Below are positions 1-7,671 of a DNA stretch of 64,000 nt, piece after piece. Positions within the stretch are counted from its first letter, which is position 1. Every line of letters begins with the position of its first letter. The DNA is from Mucilaginibacter sp. SMC90 (GTDB lineage: Bacteria; Bacteroidota; Bacteroidia; Sphingobacteriales; Sphingobacteriaceae), in the NCBI RefSeq assembly GCF_022811725.1, contig NZ_CP094527.1, forward strand, positions 7,626,001 to 7,690,000, given 5' to 3'. Position numbers and translations under genes: made by a program. A model generated the notes under the pieces. It worked only from the letters and a program-made list of their open reading frames with translations, searched no databases and was not told where the DNA came from.

Positions 1-1
1 T

Positions 2-154
2 AAAGATGTTTACAAACAGGAACTGATGAACAAAGCAGATGATATCAGCGATTTTATTGCCGATAAAGTATTGCTGATAAAAGCAACTTACCTGCTTAAA
101 CGTTTGGGAAGTTATATGCGGGGGAGTGAGAGCTTTCCGGGGAAGGAAGAATAA
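2..154 (+). CDS. C-terminal end of an unidentified protein (5' truncated by window edge)
   Basis: An open frame enters from the left edge and stops with TAA at 152-154, giving about 50 residues, rich in charged helix-forming residues (ADDISDFIADKVLLIKATYL). The end is basic and glycine/serine rich. I do not recognise the family from this tail; it could be an alpha-helical regulator or a helical-bundle protein. It is followed by a perfect inverted repeat at 239-278. Confidence 0.5.
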   Translation, partial: KDVYKQELMNKADDISDFIADKVLLIKATYLLKRLGSYMRGSESFPGKEE

Positions 155-238
155 GCTGAAGGGAAATCTCTTTTAACCACATCCAGATAGGAAAACTATA
201 AATGAAAAATTTTCACACTAATTTTTATGTATTAATCT

Positions 239-278
239 AATTGCACGAATCTTAAATTAATTAACAATTCGTGCAATT
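239..278. repeat. Perfect 12-bp inverted repeat downstream of the first gene
   Basis: The arms AATTGCACGAAT (239-250) and ATTCGTGCAATT (267-278) are exact reverse complements around a 16-base A+T-rich loop. It lies 85 bases after the stop of the edge gene. There is no U tract, so it is a weak terminator candidate. An ATTCGTG-type motif like this may instead belong to a dispersed repeat. Confidence 0.6.
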
Positions 279-414
279 CGATTAATTGTGGATAGTTTGA
301 AAAGCATTCGGGTATCTTTTATCTATTTATAAATCCGAACAGAAAGACATCAGCGACAAAGAATTACTTATGTTGCTCAAACTTGTTAAATAATACTATC
401 TTCTTTACAAATAG

Positions 415-870
415 TTACTCATCACTATCAAAATCCGATTCGAAGTCGTCATTTTCAAATGCTATCAGTTGCTTCACATAGGCAATATAGCTGGCATCTT
501 TATACACAAACCATTGTTCTCTTAATTTGGGGTAATTATGCAGCAAATTGCTGAAATTTTTGAATGGCCCTTTGTAAGAAAGTGCATCTGTAAACCTGGT
601 ATGGACAAATACATCTTCAATTGTGCTTACAAAGTTTTCCATCACCCTGAATGCTTCCGAACTTGGCATTGGTTCAAATGCTATATAATCATCAGGGTTG
701 GCTTCTATTTTATCAGTTACTTCAGTCCACATATCTTCCAAGCCTGAATCTTCTAAATTCTCCGGGTAAGATTCAAGCTCGCTCGTGGTTTTATGGTAAA
801 AACAAAGCATGCCTGCATCAAGCCTGCCTGCAATTTCCTTTATTATTTCGGATTTTATTTCTATTGCCAT
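415..870 (-). CDS. UPF0158 family protein
   Basis: This 151-residue soluble protein has no signal peptide. It matches the UPF0158 pattern: an N-terminal 'GMLCFYHK' strand, a middle 'DDYIAFEPMPSSEAF' block, and a C-terminal 'FKNFSNLLHNYPKLREQWF' block. In that family a run of 'F..F...L.....LR..WF' is the most conserved part. The tail is strongly acidic (DDFESDFDSDE). The biochemical function of the family is not established. The gene stands alone on the minus strand, with the TonB receptor gene diverging from it. Confidence 0.75.
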   Translation of the reverse strand: MAIEIKSEIIKEIAGRLDAGMLCFYHKTTSELESYPENLEDSGLEDMWTEVTDKIEANPDDYIAFEPMPSSEAFRVMENFVSTIEDVFVHTRFTDALSYKGPFKNFSNLLHNYPKLREQWFVYKDASYIAYVKQLIAFENDDFESDFDSDE

Positions 871-1102
871 ATCTTGATCTTACTTTTCGAAGTTGGGATG
901 GAATAACATAAGCTGTGTCTTTGTAAAGATAAGGATCCAAATTATTGCCCTCATGAAGCAACTCAAAATTAAATATGCGCGCCGCCCGGCGATGATTGAT
1001 GAGCTAAGCAAATTGTGATCATCACACAGATACTTATTGCAATAAGCTGAGCTAATGCATCTGACTCATTGTTAGCTTGATAAGTCATTTTTTAAAACCT
1101 TA

Positions 1103-1133
1103 TTTGTAATTAATCTAAATAAATATACCTTTG
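1103..1133 (+). promoter_or_regulatory. Bacteroidota-type promoter for the TonB receptor gene
   Basis: A -33 box TTTG (1103-1106) is separated by 19 bases from a perfect -7 box TACCTTTG (1126-1133). The expected start of transcription is a few bases downstream, leaving a leader of roughly 85 bases before the ATG at 1223. Confidence 0.75.
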
Positions 1134-1222
1134 CGCCGGAATCCGGGCCCGATGGTCGCCATGCTTTGCAGGCTGGATTAATTAATGCTGATCCTCTAAT
1201 CAATTTATTATTTAAGTAAAAT
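1134..1222 (+). promoter_or_regulatory. Structured leader with a possible 9-residue peptide
   Basis: The leader between the promoter and the receptor ATG is much more G+C rich than its surroundings. It has two short hairpins, CCGG-AAT-CCGG (1137-1147) and ATGG-TCG-CCAT (1152-1162). The second overlaps a tiny reading frame, ATG at 1152 to TAA at 1181, encoding MVAMLCRLD. GCAGGCT (1168-1174) is complementary to AGCCTGC inside the first codons of the receptor gene (about 1259-1265). It matches no riboswitch class that I can name. A regulatory role is inferred only. The rest of the 871-1222 interval holds nothing else that I could recognise. Confidence 0.35.
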
Positions 1223-3661
1223 ATGCATTTTACAACTACCCCTATCTGTGTGTTCGGCGAGCCTGCCGCTATAAACGTTTCATCAAACATTAAAAATAAT
1301 TTCAACAAGGTTTTAGCCGGTTTATTAATGGTGTTGTTGTTTTGTGCTAATGTAAATGCGCAAACTACTACCGGCTCAATAAAAGGTACAGTAAAAACAT
1401 CCGACGGTAATCCTGCCGAATTTGTAAATGTTGTTTTAACCAACACACAACTTGGTGCTACTGCCGGGCAAACCGGGCATTTCACTATTAAAAATGTTCC
1501 GGCTGGTACGTACACAATAACTGCGAGCTTTATTGGTCTGCAAACTCAAACCAAAGAAATTACGGTCACTGCCGGCGAAACTGCAACGGTAAACTTTATT
1601 TTAACTGAGGGTGGTAAAGAATTGCAGGAGGTTTATGTTAAAAGCGCCAAGCATAACAAATTTCTGAAAAAGGAAACAGAAGATGTTGCCCGTTTGCCTA
1701 TCAAAAACCTGGAGAACCCGCAGGTTTACAGCGTGGTTACCAGCGAACTGATGAAGGAGCAAGTTGTAACCAGTTATGTAGATGGTTTTAAAAACATTCC
1801 CGGTACCGGTGTGCCGCTGGTATACAATAATGGCCGTACAACCTTGTTATCGCGCGGGTTTGTTACCGGTAACTTTATTCGTAACAGTGTTGCAGGCTAT
1901 AATTTCAACAGTATCGACCCCGCCGATATCGAAAAAATAGAAGCCATTAAAGGTCCTACAGGTACGCTGTTTAACAGCAGTCTTGCATCATTTGGGGGTT
2001 TATTTAACCGTGTTACCAAACAACCCAATGAAACACCTCGTAACGAAATTGCATACCAAACAGGCAGTTTTGATCTAAACCGCCTTACTGCCGATGTTAA
2101 CATGCCTTTAAATAAGGATAAAACGGTACTGTTCCGTGTTAACGCGGCATTACACAATGAGCATAGTTTCCAGGATGCCGGTTTTACCCGCGGTTTTTTT
2201 GTTGCACCAAGCATTAAATACATTATTAATGACCGTTTAACAGTTGATGTTGACGCTGAAATCGGTAACTCGAACGCCACATCTGCTTACAGGCTTACAC
2301 CCGATACTAAAGGAAAAATTTATAATGTTAAAGATTTAGGTATTGACTATAAGCGCTCATTTGCCAATAACGGTGTTGATTACCTGAGCAGGCAAATTGA
2401 CCTTTATTCGTTGATCAATTATAAGATATCGGATAACTGGAAATCGCAAACGATGTTCAACAAAACGTTTTCTACCACAAAAGGTATGGTCACAGCTTTT
2501 AGCCTGGTTGATAGCACCAAGCAAATGAAACGCCAGGTTACCCAGCAAGATTATCCCTACTATATCACTAACGTACAGCAAAACTTTATTGGCGATTTTA
2601 AGATCGGGCATTTCCGTAACCGTATAGTTACCGGCATTGAGTATTATAATCAGAAAAGCAACTGGAGCAACGTTTCGGTAAATACCCCGGCCATCAATTA
2701 TCTTGACCCAGGCGCTGCTTACAATAGCTTTACTGCCGATAAGGTTTCGGCCCTTGTGGCAGCTGCGGCACCCAAGGCAGGCGATTATGTTCAAAACAAC
2801 CAAAGCTCATACGCGGCTTACGTATCCGATGTATTTAACATTACCGATCGTTTAAACGCTATGGCCAGTATCCGTATTGACAGGTTTGTGAACAAAGGTG
2901 CTTATACACCTGCAGATGGTAAAACTACCGGCAATTTCAGTCAAACAGCATGGTCGCCTAAGTTTGGTTTAGTTTACCAGGTGGTTAAAGACCAGATCTC
3001 GTTATTTGGTAATTACATGAACGGTTTTAACAATGTAAGCGCAACCAGCTTTGATAACACGCCTTTTAAACCGCAATATGCTAACCAATGGGAAGCCGGT
3101 GTAAAAGTTGATGCATGGGACCACAAGATCAGCTCAACCATCAGCTACTATGATATTTCGGTAACTAACACTACCATGGATGACCCAAACCATCCCGGTT
3201 TTTCAACCCAGGCCGGTACGCAGCTAAGCAAAGGCATCGAGGCCGAATTGATCGCCAATCCTTTTAATGGGTTTAACATCGTAGCCGGTTTTGCATATAA
3301 CAACAGCAAAATAACCAGCGCTGCTCCGGGTACCGGCCTGCAGGGTTTGCGCCCGGCCAATTCAGGACCGGCAAGGCTTGCCAACCTTTGGATGAGTTAC
3401 CGCATTACCAACGGTAAAATACAAGGATTAGGTGTTGGTGTGGGAGGCAATTATGGCAGCGATTCATATCAAACCAATACCCAAACATTTAAGTTTACCA
3501 TACCATCTTACACTACGGTTGATGCTACCGTGTTTTACGATCAGCCCAAATACCGCATAGGTTTTAAATTGGATAACCTAACTAATGAAAAATACTGGTC
3601 GTTCCGTTTGGCTCCTCAAAACCCAACCCGCGGAACTTTGAGTGTTAGCATTAAGTTTTAA
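1223..3661 (+). CDS. TonB-dependent siderophore-type receptor with CarboxypepD-like N domain
   Basis: This 812-residue outer-membrane transporter probably imports a ferric siderophore or similar chelate using TonB/ExbBD energy. A hydrophobic signal segment ends near Ala46 (CANVNAQ). A CarboxypepD_reg-like beta sandwich follows at about 50-135, then a plug domain at about 150-265 ('DPADIEKIEAIKGPTGTLF', 'GGLFNRVTKQP'). The rest is a 22-strand type barrel ending in the aromatic C terminus SIKF. The plug and barrel resemble FhuE/FpvA-type siderophore receptors more than SusC. The N-terminal stretch before the signal core is unusually long (about 28 residues), and no other ATG lies between it and Met36. 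No biosynthesis or lipoprotein partner gene is adjacent. Confidence 0.88.
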   Translation: MHFTTTPICVFGEPAAINVSSNIKNNFNKVLAGLLMVLLFCANVNAQTTTGSIKGTVKTSDGNPAEFVNVVLTNTQLGATAGQTGHFTIKNVPAGTYTITASFIGLQTQTKEITVTAGETATVNFILTEGGKELQEVYVKSAKHNKFLKKETEDVARLPIKNLENPQVYSVVTSELMKEQVVTSYVDGFKNIPGTGVPLVYNNGRTTLLSRGFVTGNFIRNSVAGYNFNSIDPADIEKIEAIKGPTGTLFNSSLASFGGLFNRVTKQPNETPRNEIAYQTGSFDLNRLTADVNMPLNKDKTVLFRVNAALHNEHSFQDAGFTRGFFVAPSIKYIINDRLTVDVDAEIGNSNATSAYRLTPDTKGKIYNVKDLGIDYKRSFANNGVDYLSRQIDLYSLINYKISDNWKSQTMFNKTFSTTKGMVTAFSLVDSTKQMKRQVTQQDYPYYITNVQQNFIGDFKIGHFRNRIVTGIEYYNQKSNWSNVSVNTPAINYLDPGAAYNSFTADKVSALVAAAAPKAGDYVQNNQSSYAAYVSDVFNITDRLNAMASIRIDRFVNKGAYTPADGKTTGNFSQTAWSPKFGLVYQVVKDQISLFGNYMNGFNNVSATSFDNTPFKPQYANQWEAGVKVDAWDHKISSTISYYDISVTNTTMDDPNHPGFSTQAGTQLSKGIEAELIANPFNGFNIVAGFAYNNSKITSAAPGTGLQGLRPANSGPARLANLWMSYRITNGKIQGLGVGVGGNYGSDSYQTNTQTFKFTIPSYTTVDATVFYDQPKYRIGFKLDNLTNEKYWSFRLAPQNPTRGTLSVSIKF

Positions 3662-3681
3662 AAACAAAACTAACCAACAGG

Positions 3682-3714
3682 AAAGGTCCACCTCGTTTAC
3701 GGGGCGGGCCTTTT
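3682..3714 (+). terminator. Rho-independent terminator after the TonB receptor gene
   Basis: The stem AAAGGTCCACC pairs with GGCGGGCCTTT, with one G-U pair and one mismatch, and runs into TTTT. It begins about 20 bases after the receptor stop codon. Confidence 0.65.
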
Positions 3715-3915
3715 ACATTTCAGGCAATATGGAAAATTGATATATTGCAGCCTTTACGTGAATACATCTGTTCAAAAAAGCTTTTGGTGTCGAAATTATT
3801 AATGCTTGTCGAAGTAATAATTATTAACATCGCACGTATTAGATATTAATAAAACCTAAACCTGCATGACTAACCTTATTATCGCACAACACACAAACCC
3901 GCAACAATTTCTTTT

Positions 3916-4788
3916 ATGAAACAACCTGAACTATCCGGCATAAAAAAATGCCTGGCAATTGCTTTTGCTGCTATTTTAATAACTTCCTGCAAAAAAGATG
4001 ATAACGCTGCCATCAATACTACTCCCATGAGTGTTAGCAAGGTTAATTACCAGTGGGGAGATCTTGCAATAAATAAAAAGTTCGTGTCTGACGTTGTTAA
4101 ATATACCAGTGACGGGAAAGTTGATTCCGTAATATCGTTTGATGAAAACGGAACAGCAACTCATAGGATAGGATTTACCTATACTGGTTCAAATTTAACG
4201 TTGAATACGGATGTGAAGGATTTCTATAAATTAGATAATGCAGGAAGGGTAGTTTATCATAGCTCTCAAGAGGTACAGAATGGGAACAACATCGAGTCGA
4301 TAGAGAACTTTAGTTACGATGCCAATGGTTATCTGAACAAGGTAGCCATGTCGATAAATTTTGACAATAAGACTAATTCAACGTATTCGGTGATTAATTA
4401 CGAGGTAAAAAATGGTAATTACTCAAAGTTTACTTTATCAAATACCGATGGGGGCACAGTGACAAGGCAATACACATTTAACTATAATACAGCTGTAAAG
4501 GTGGTAAGCCCGGTTGCCCTTTTTGCGCCCATATTTGCTACCAATACCACATCAAATATTGATAAATATCTTAACTATGGCAACGGATCGAAAAACTTGT
4601 TAAACAGTATCGACTACGTGATAACCAATTTGGATAAGACAATATCAAAAGGAAGCTTCAAAGCTGTGTCAAAAGTTAACAAGGAAAACTACCTGACAGA
4701 ACTAACGCTGGATGGAGCTTCTTTAACAGCATTTCCTTCAGATAATATATCTCCGCTGCCAAGAAGCATGCAGTTTATTTTGAATTAG
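3916..4788 (+). CDS. Lipoprotein of unknown function
   Basis: This 290-residue protein has a lipoprotein signal with lipobox LITSC (lipid-attached Cys25), followed by KKDDN, a charged start common for exported Bacteroidota lipoproteins. The mature part contains repeated beta-strand units of the form 'Y..DGKVDSVISF', 'FSYDANGYLNKV' and 'FTLSNTDGGTVTRQYTFNY'. These resemble the YD/RHS-like or DUF4595-type strand repeats of secreted Bacteroidota lipoproteins. I cannot assign a ligand. The gene appears monocistronic, about 250 bases after the receptor terminator. Confidence 0.6.
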   Translation: MKQPELSGIKKCLAIAFAAILITSCKKDDNAAINTTPMSVSKVNYQWGDLAINKKFVSDVVKYTSDGKVDSVISFDENGTATHRIGFTYTGSNLTLNTDVKDFYKLDNAGRVVYHSSQEVQNGNNIESIENFSYDANGYLNKVAMSINFDNKTNSTYSVINYEVKNGNYSKFTLSNTDGGTVTRQYTFNYNTAVKVVSPVALFAPIFATNTTSNIDKYLNYGNGSKNLLNSIDYVITNLDKTISKGSFKAVSKVNKENYLTELTLDGASLTAFPSDNISPLPRSMQFILN

Positions 4789-4838
4789 TAAAGCCCTCTT
4801 AGTTGGTTTCACAACCGGGGTATCTGCTGTTGCTAAAA

Positions 4839-4874
4839 CTTTCATAGTTGAAATTTGTATTTTAACTATGAAAG
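4839..4874 (+). promoter_or_regulatory. Perfect 11-bp inverted repeat spanning a start codon
   Basis: CTTTCATAGTT (4839-4849) and AACTATGAAAG (4864-4874) are exact reverse complements with a 14-base spacer. The ATG of the downstream oxidoreductase (4868-4870) lies inside the right arm. The element could be an operator, or an RNA hairpin hiding the start codon. Confidence 0.55.
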
Positions 4875-5827
4875 CATTGGTTTTTGAGCAGGCAGGCAAT
4901 GCCGCTAATGTGATACAACTGAAACATTTAGCTTACCCAAGGCCGGCCCCCGGCCAGTTGCTCATCAGAGTAAAGGCCAGCCCCATTCACCCGGCCGACT
5001 TTCTTTTTATCGGGGGAAAATACCGGTATCAACCTAAGTTTCCGCAAATTGCGGGCCTTGAAGGTGCCGGTTATGTAGAGGAAGCCGGACATGACAGCAT
5101 TATTCCAAAAGGAAGCCGGGTGGCCTTTAGCAAATTAGGGGCATGGGCGCAATATGTCATAGTTGATGAGCAGGACGTAGTATTATTACCCGACGCCTTT
5201 CCTTTAGAAAAAGCAGCTCAGCTAACGCTCAACCCCTATACTGCTTACGGTTTATTACAGGAAGCAAAAGTAAAAAGCGGCGATTGGCTGTTGCTTACCG
5301 CCGGTCACTCAACGGTATCACGCATCATAATACAGCTGGCTGCCGAAAAAGGGATTTGCGTGATGGCTACCGTGCGTCATGAAGAACAAAAAAAAGAATT
5401 ACTCGCTTTAAAAGCCGAGCAGGTAATAGTTCCCGAACCTGGTAACCTGAAACAAACTATTAATGAACTTACCAAAGGCAAGGGTATAAAAGCCGCCCTC
5501 GACGCAGTTGGTGGCCCTTTGGCTACTGAAATCATCTCATCATTATCGCCAGGCGGGCGTCTTATCGCTTACGGATTGCTTAATCCTGAACCAACATCAT
5601 ATTTAAATACCGAATTTGTTTTTAAAAATCTAATGGTTAAAGGTTTTGGTGTGAGAGGCTATGTTGAGGCGCTTTCGCATGAAGAAAAAACGCAAATGAT
5701 AAGCCATCTCGTGCACTCCATCGGCCGGGCTGAATTTAAGCTTTCGCCAGCTGCAACATACACGGTTGACGAGTTTGCGCAGGCCTTTGCCTATGACCAC
5801 GGCGGTAAGGTTTTATTAGAGTTTTAG
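4868..5827 (+). CDS. Zinc-independent MDR-family oxidoreductase (quinone oxidoreductase-like)
   Basis: This 319-residue cytoplasmic NAD(P)H-dependent reductase belongs to the medium-chain dehydrogenase superfamily. The N-terminal GroES-like domain shows 'PAPGQLLIRVKASPIHPADFLFIGG', 'GLEGAGYVEEAG' and 'GSRVAF'. The C-terminal Rossmann domain begins near residue 140 ('GDWLLLTAGHSTVSRIIIQLA') and ends with 'GGKVLLEF'. The zinc-ligand cysteines of alcohol dehydrogenases are absent, which favours the quinone oxidoreductase/enoyl reductase branch. The usual AAxGGVG loop is TAGHSTVS here, so cofactor binding may differ. The substrate is unknown. The inverted repeat over the start suggests dedicated control. 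Confidence 0.78.
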   Translation: MKALVFEQAGNAANVIQLKHLAYPRPAPGQLLIRVKASPIHPADFLFIGGKYRYQPKFPQIAGLEGAGYVEEAGHDSIIPKGSRVAFSKLGAWAQYVIVDEQDVVLLPDAFPLEKAAQLTLNPYTAYGLLQEAKVKSGDWLLLTAGHSTVSRIIIQLAAEKGICVMATVRHEEQKKELLALKAEQVIVPEPGNLKQTINELTKGKGIKAALDAVGGPLATEIISSLSPGGRLIAYGLLNPEPTSYLNTEFVFKNLMVKGFGVRGYVEALSHEEKTQMISHLVHSIGRAEFKLSPAATYTVDEFAQAFAYDHGGKVLLEF

Positions 5828-5914
5828 TAACAAATTATTGTATTATAATAGTTAAACAAATTGTAAATTTAGCATGAGGCGCACAGGGTTAGTACGCACA
5901 ATAAACCGTTTGTT

Positions 5915-6748
5915 ATGAAAACTATTTTAATACCTGTAGATTTTTCCGACACCAATACCAATGCCATAAAATACGCAGCCGATATGGGTTGTGATATGCC
6001 GGTAAAGAAAATTATACTTCTTAAAAGCTACTACACATCGGTGTACGAACAGATCCTCCCCTCGCCCGACTTTTTATTGATAAGCGCAGATGATATTGAA
6101 AACGAACGGCAAAAAATAGAAGTTCAGCTTGCCGAGCTTATGAAAAAACTAAAAAACCGCTGCCACGAAAATATTGAGATAGAAACAGTAGTAAGTACCG
6201 AGCCTATCATTAGGGCGATACATAATGTGGTTGAAGATCAGCACCCCGACCTGATGATAGTTGGGGGTGATATGGGGCATGAATTAAGTATGATTGGCGA
6301 ACAGATCATCGAAATTGCAAAAAGCAGTTCTGTAAAAGTATTGGTGATCCCGCCTGATTGTAATTATAAAAAAATAGAACAAGCACTTGTACCCTGCGAT
6401 CTTGAAGCTGTAGCCCGGCTGGGCGTTTTGAAGGGGCTTAACACTTCGCACAGCTGGCTTAACCCCAAACTGATGCTTCTTTATGTCGACCCAAAGAACA
6501 AGCACATTGGCCATGAGGCCGAATTTGAGGCATCGGTAAAACAACTGGTTAATTGCTATGAGTGTAAACTTCACTACTCGGATGATAAAAATATTGTGCG
6601 GGGCATACTGAATTTTGCCAAAGAGCAATCAGTACAACTCATCATTGCCCTGCCAGGCAAACACAGCTTTTTTTACAACTTAACCCATAGCAGCATCACC
6701 GAGGCCTTATCTCTAAATGCCACAAATCCGGTGCTGATCCTCAAGTAA
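5915..6748 (+). CDS. Tandem-domain universal stress protein (UspA family)
   Basis: This 277-residue cytoplasmic protein consists of two Usp folds. Domain 1 (about 1-147) begins MKTILIPVDFSDTNTNAIKYA and ends 'DLMIVGGDMGHELSMIG...VKVLVIP', a weakened version of the ATP-binding G-x2-G-x9-G(S/T) motif. Domain 2 (about 150-277) retains 'LIIALPGKHSFFYNLTHSSITEAL...PVLILK'. Bacteroidota commonly carry such double Usp proteins, induced by starvation or low oxygen. It is not visibly in an operon. Confidence 0.85.
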   Translation: MKTILIPVDFSDTNTNAIKYAADMGCDMPVKKIILLKSYYTSVYEQILPSPDFLLISADDIENERQKIEVQLAELMKKLKNRCHENIEIETVVSTEPIIRAIHNVVEDQHPDLMIVGGDMGHELSMIGEQIIEIAKSSSVKVLVIPPDCNYKKIEQALVPCDLEAVARLGVLKGLNTSHSWLNPKLMLLYVDPKNKHIGHEAEFEASVKQLVNCYECKLHYSDDKNIVRGILNFAKEQSVQLIIALPGKHSFFYNLTHSSITEALSLNATNPVLILK

Positions 6749-7087
6749 AGTTTTTTATCATCTTGCTTTTTCAGTTGCAGCCCTTGCTTCAACCTTCAAT
6801 GGTTCGGTAACAGGTACCTATCTTGCCGAAGGCATGCCGGAGCCAATGCGGGGCCGGGGCAATTAAAAAGGCCGCCGCAGTATGGAACAGCCCTGAACAA
6901 AATAAACTGGGTTACAAAATATATTGCCTGTCCTGCCTCCGGGTGCATTATGCATCTTATCAAATAAAAACCTGCCTACCCCCTCTTTTTCAAAGTGTTA
7001 AATTAATTTTATTTTTTATTATAAAGTACTTTGAAATACAAAGTATATTAACTTAACTTTGTATTATAAACCTCATTAATCATAGCC
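6749..7087. other. Intergenic stretch; only the 3' promoter/operator is recognised
   Basis: No convincing gene or repeat is seen in the first 270 bases. The last 60 bases carry a strong promoter and palindrome, listed separately. Confidence 0.5.
7027..7061 (+). promoter_or_regulatory. Promoter with palindromic operator over the -33 box
   Basis: The -33 TTTG (7030-7033) lies 20 bases before a perfect -7 box TAACTTTG (7054-7061). The -33 box sits inside the palindrome TACTTTG-AAATA-CAAAGTA (7027-7045). A further half-site, ACTTTGTA, overlaps the -7 box. This is the geometry expected for a dimeric repressor that blocks RNA polymerase. No such regulator is encoded beside it. Confidence 0.7.
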
Positions 7088-7444
7088 ATGAATATTTCAA
7101 GAACAAAATTTGTCATCCTCTTCCTTATTTTCGCGTTTGTGTTTCAATTTGTCACAAACTCCCTTTCTTTATCAGAAACCCGATTGTTTCCGGCCCATGG
7201 CGAACCTTTCCTGGCAACCGGATCACAAACAGGCTGGAAGAGTGTGGTCTCTGTGATTTTACTCCCTGTTAAAATCGTATTAATAGGCCCATTGTTACCT
7301 TATATTAACCTTTTAAGGCAAGAGCCAGACACACCGCCGCCATTCTTCCTTATCGGGTTTGCTTTCTACTGGACAATTCTTGCATTAAGCATTTACTATA
7401 TCTTCAGTAAAATAAAGCGCTCCAAAAAAACCGATGCCCTGTAA
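7088..7444 (+). CDS. Small integral membrane protein, function unknown
   Basis: This 118-residue protein has hydrophobic segments at about 8-27, 52-72 and 85-106 and a lysine-rich cytoplasmic tail (KIKRSKKTDAL). Short polar loops such as 'SETRLFPAHGEPFLATGSQTGWK' connect them. I do not recognise the family. The strong promoter with an operator-like palindrome 27 bases upstream argues that it is a real, regulated gene. Confidence 0.6.
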   Translation: MNISRTKFVILFLIFAFVFQFVTNSLSLSETRLFPAHGEPFLATGSQTGWKSVVSVILLPVKIVLIGPLLPYINLLRQEPDTPPPFFLIGFAFYWTILALSIYYIFSKIKRSKKTDAL

Positions 7445-7671
7445 CAGCGGGGTCAATTCAAGCTGCTATGGGTTATTTCTACAATTCAGAGCAATACTTG
7501 GTGAAATCCTCTAAAACGGCAATCATGTGCTGCTACGATAGCTCTTTAGCATTTTAGTTACATTATAGTTAATAACCGGTACAGGTAAATACACTAATTT
7601 TACGGGACACACTAATTGAAATAATTAAATTTTGGTTACCCTGCATTTTTGCAGTTGTGTATTTTTAACCT

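Noticed and set aside
304..393. Open frame ending KDISDKELLMLLKLVK before a TAA stop on the plus strand
   Set aside because: It looks protein-like but has no usable start and only 30 codons after a stop; it is probably a gene remnant or chance.
1072..1515. 147-codon minus-strand frame opposite the receptor start
   Set aside because: It is antisense to the well-supported TonB receptor gene and its leader, with no family motif.
6823..7056. 77-codon plus-strand frame before the small membrane protein
   Set aside because: It has erratic composition, and its end runs through the promoter and palindrome of the next gene.
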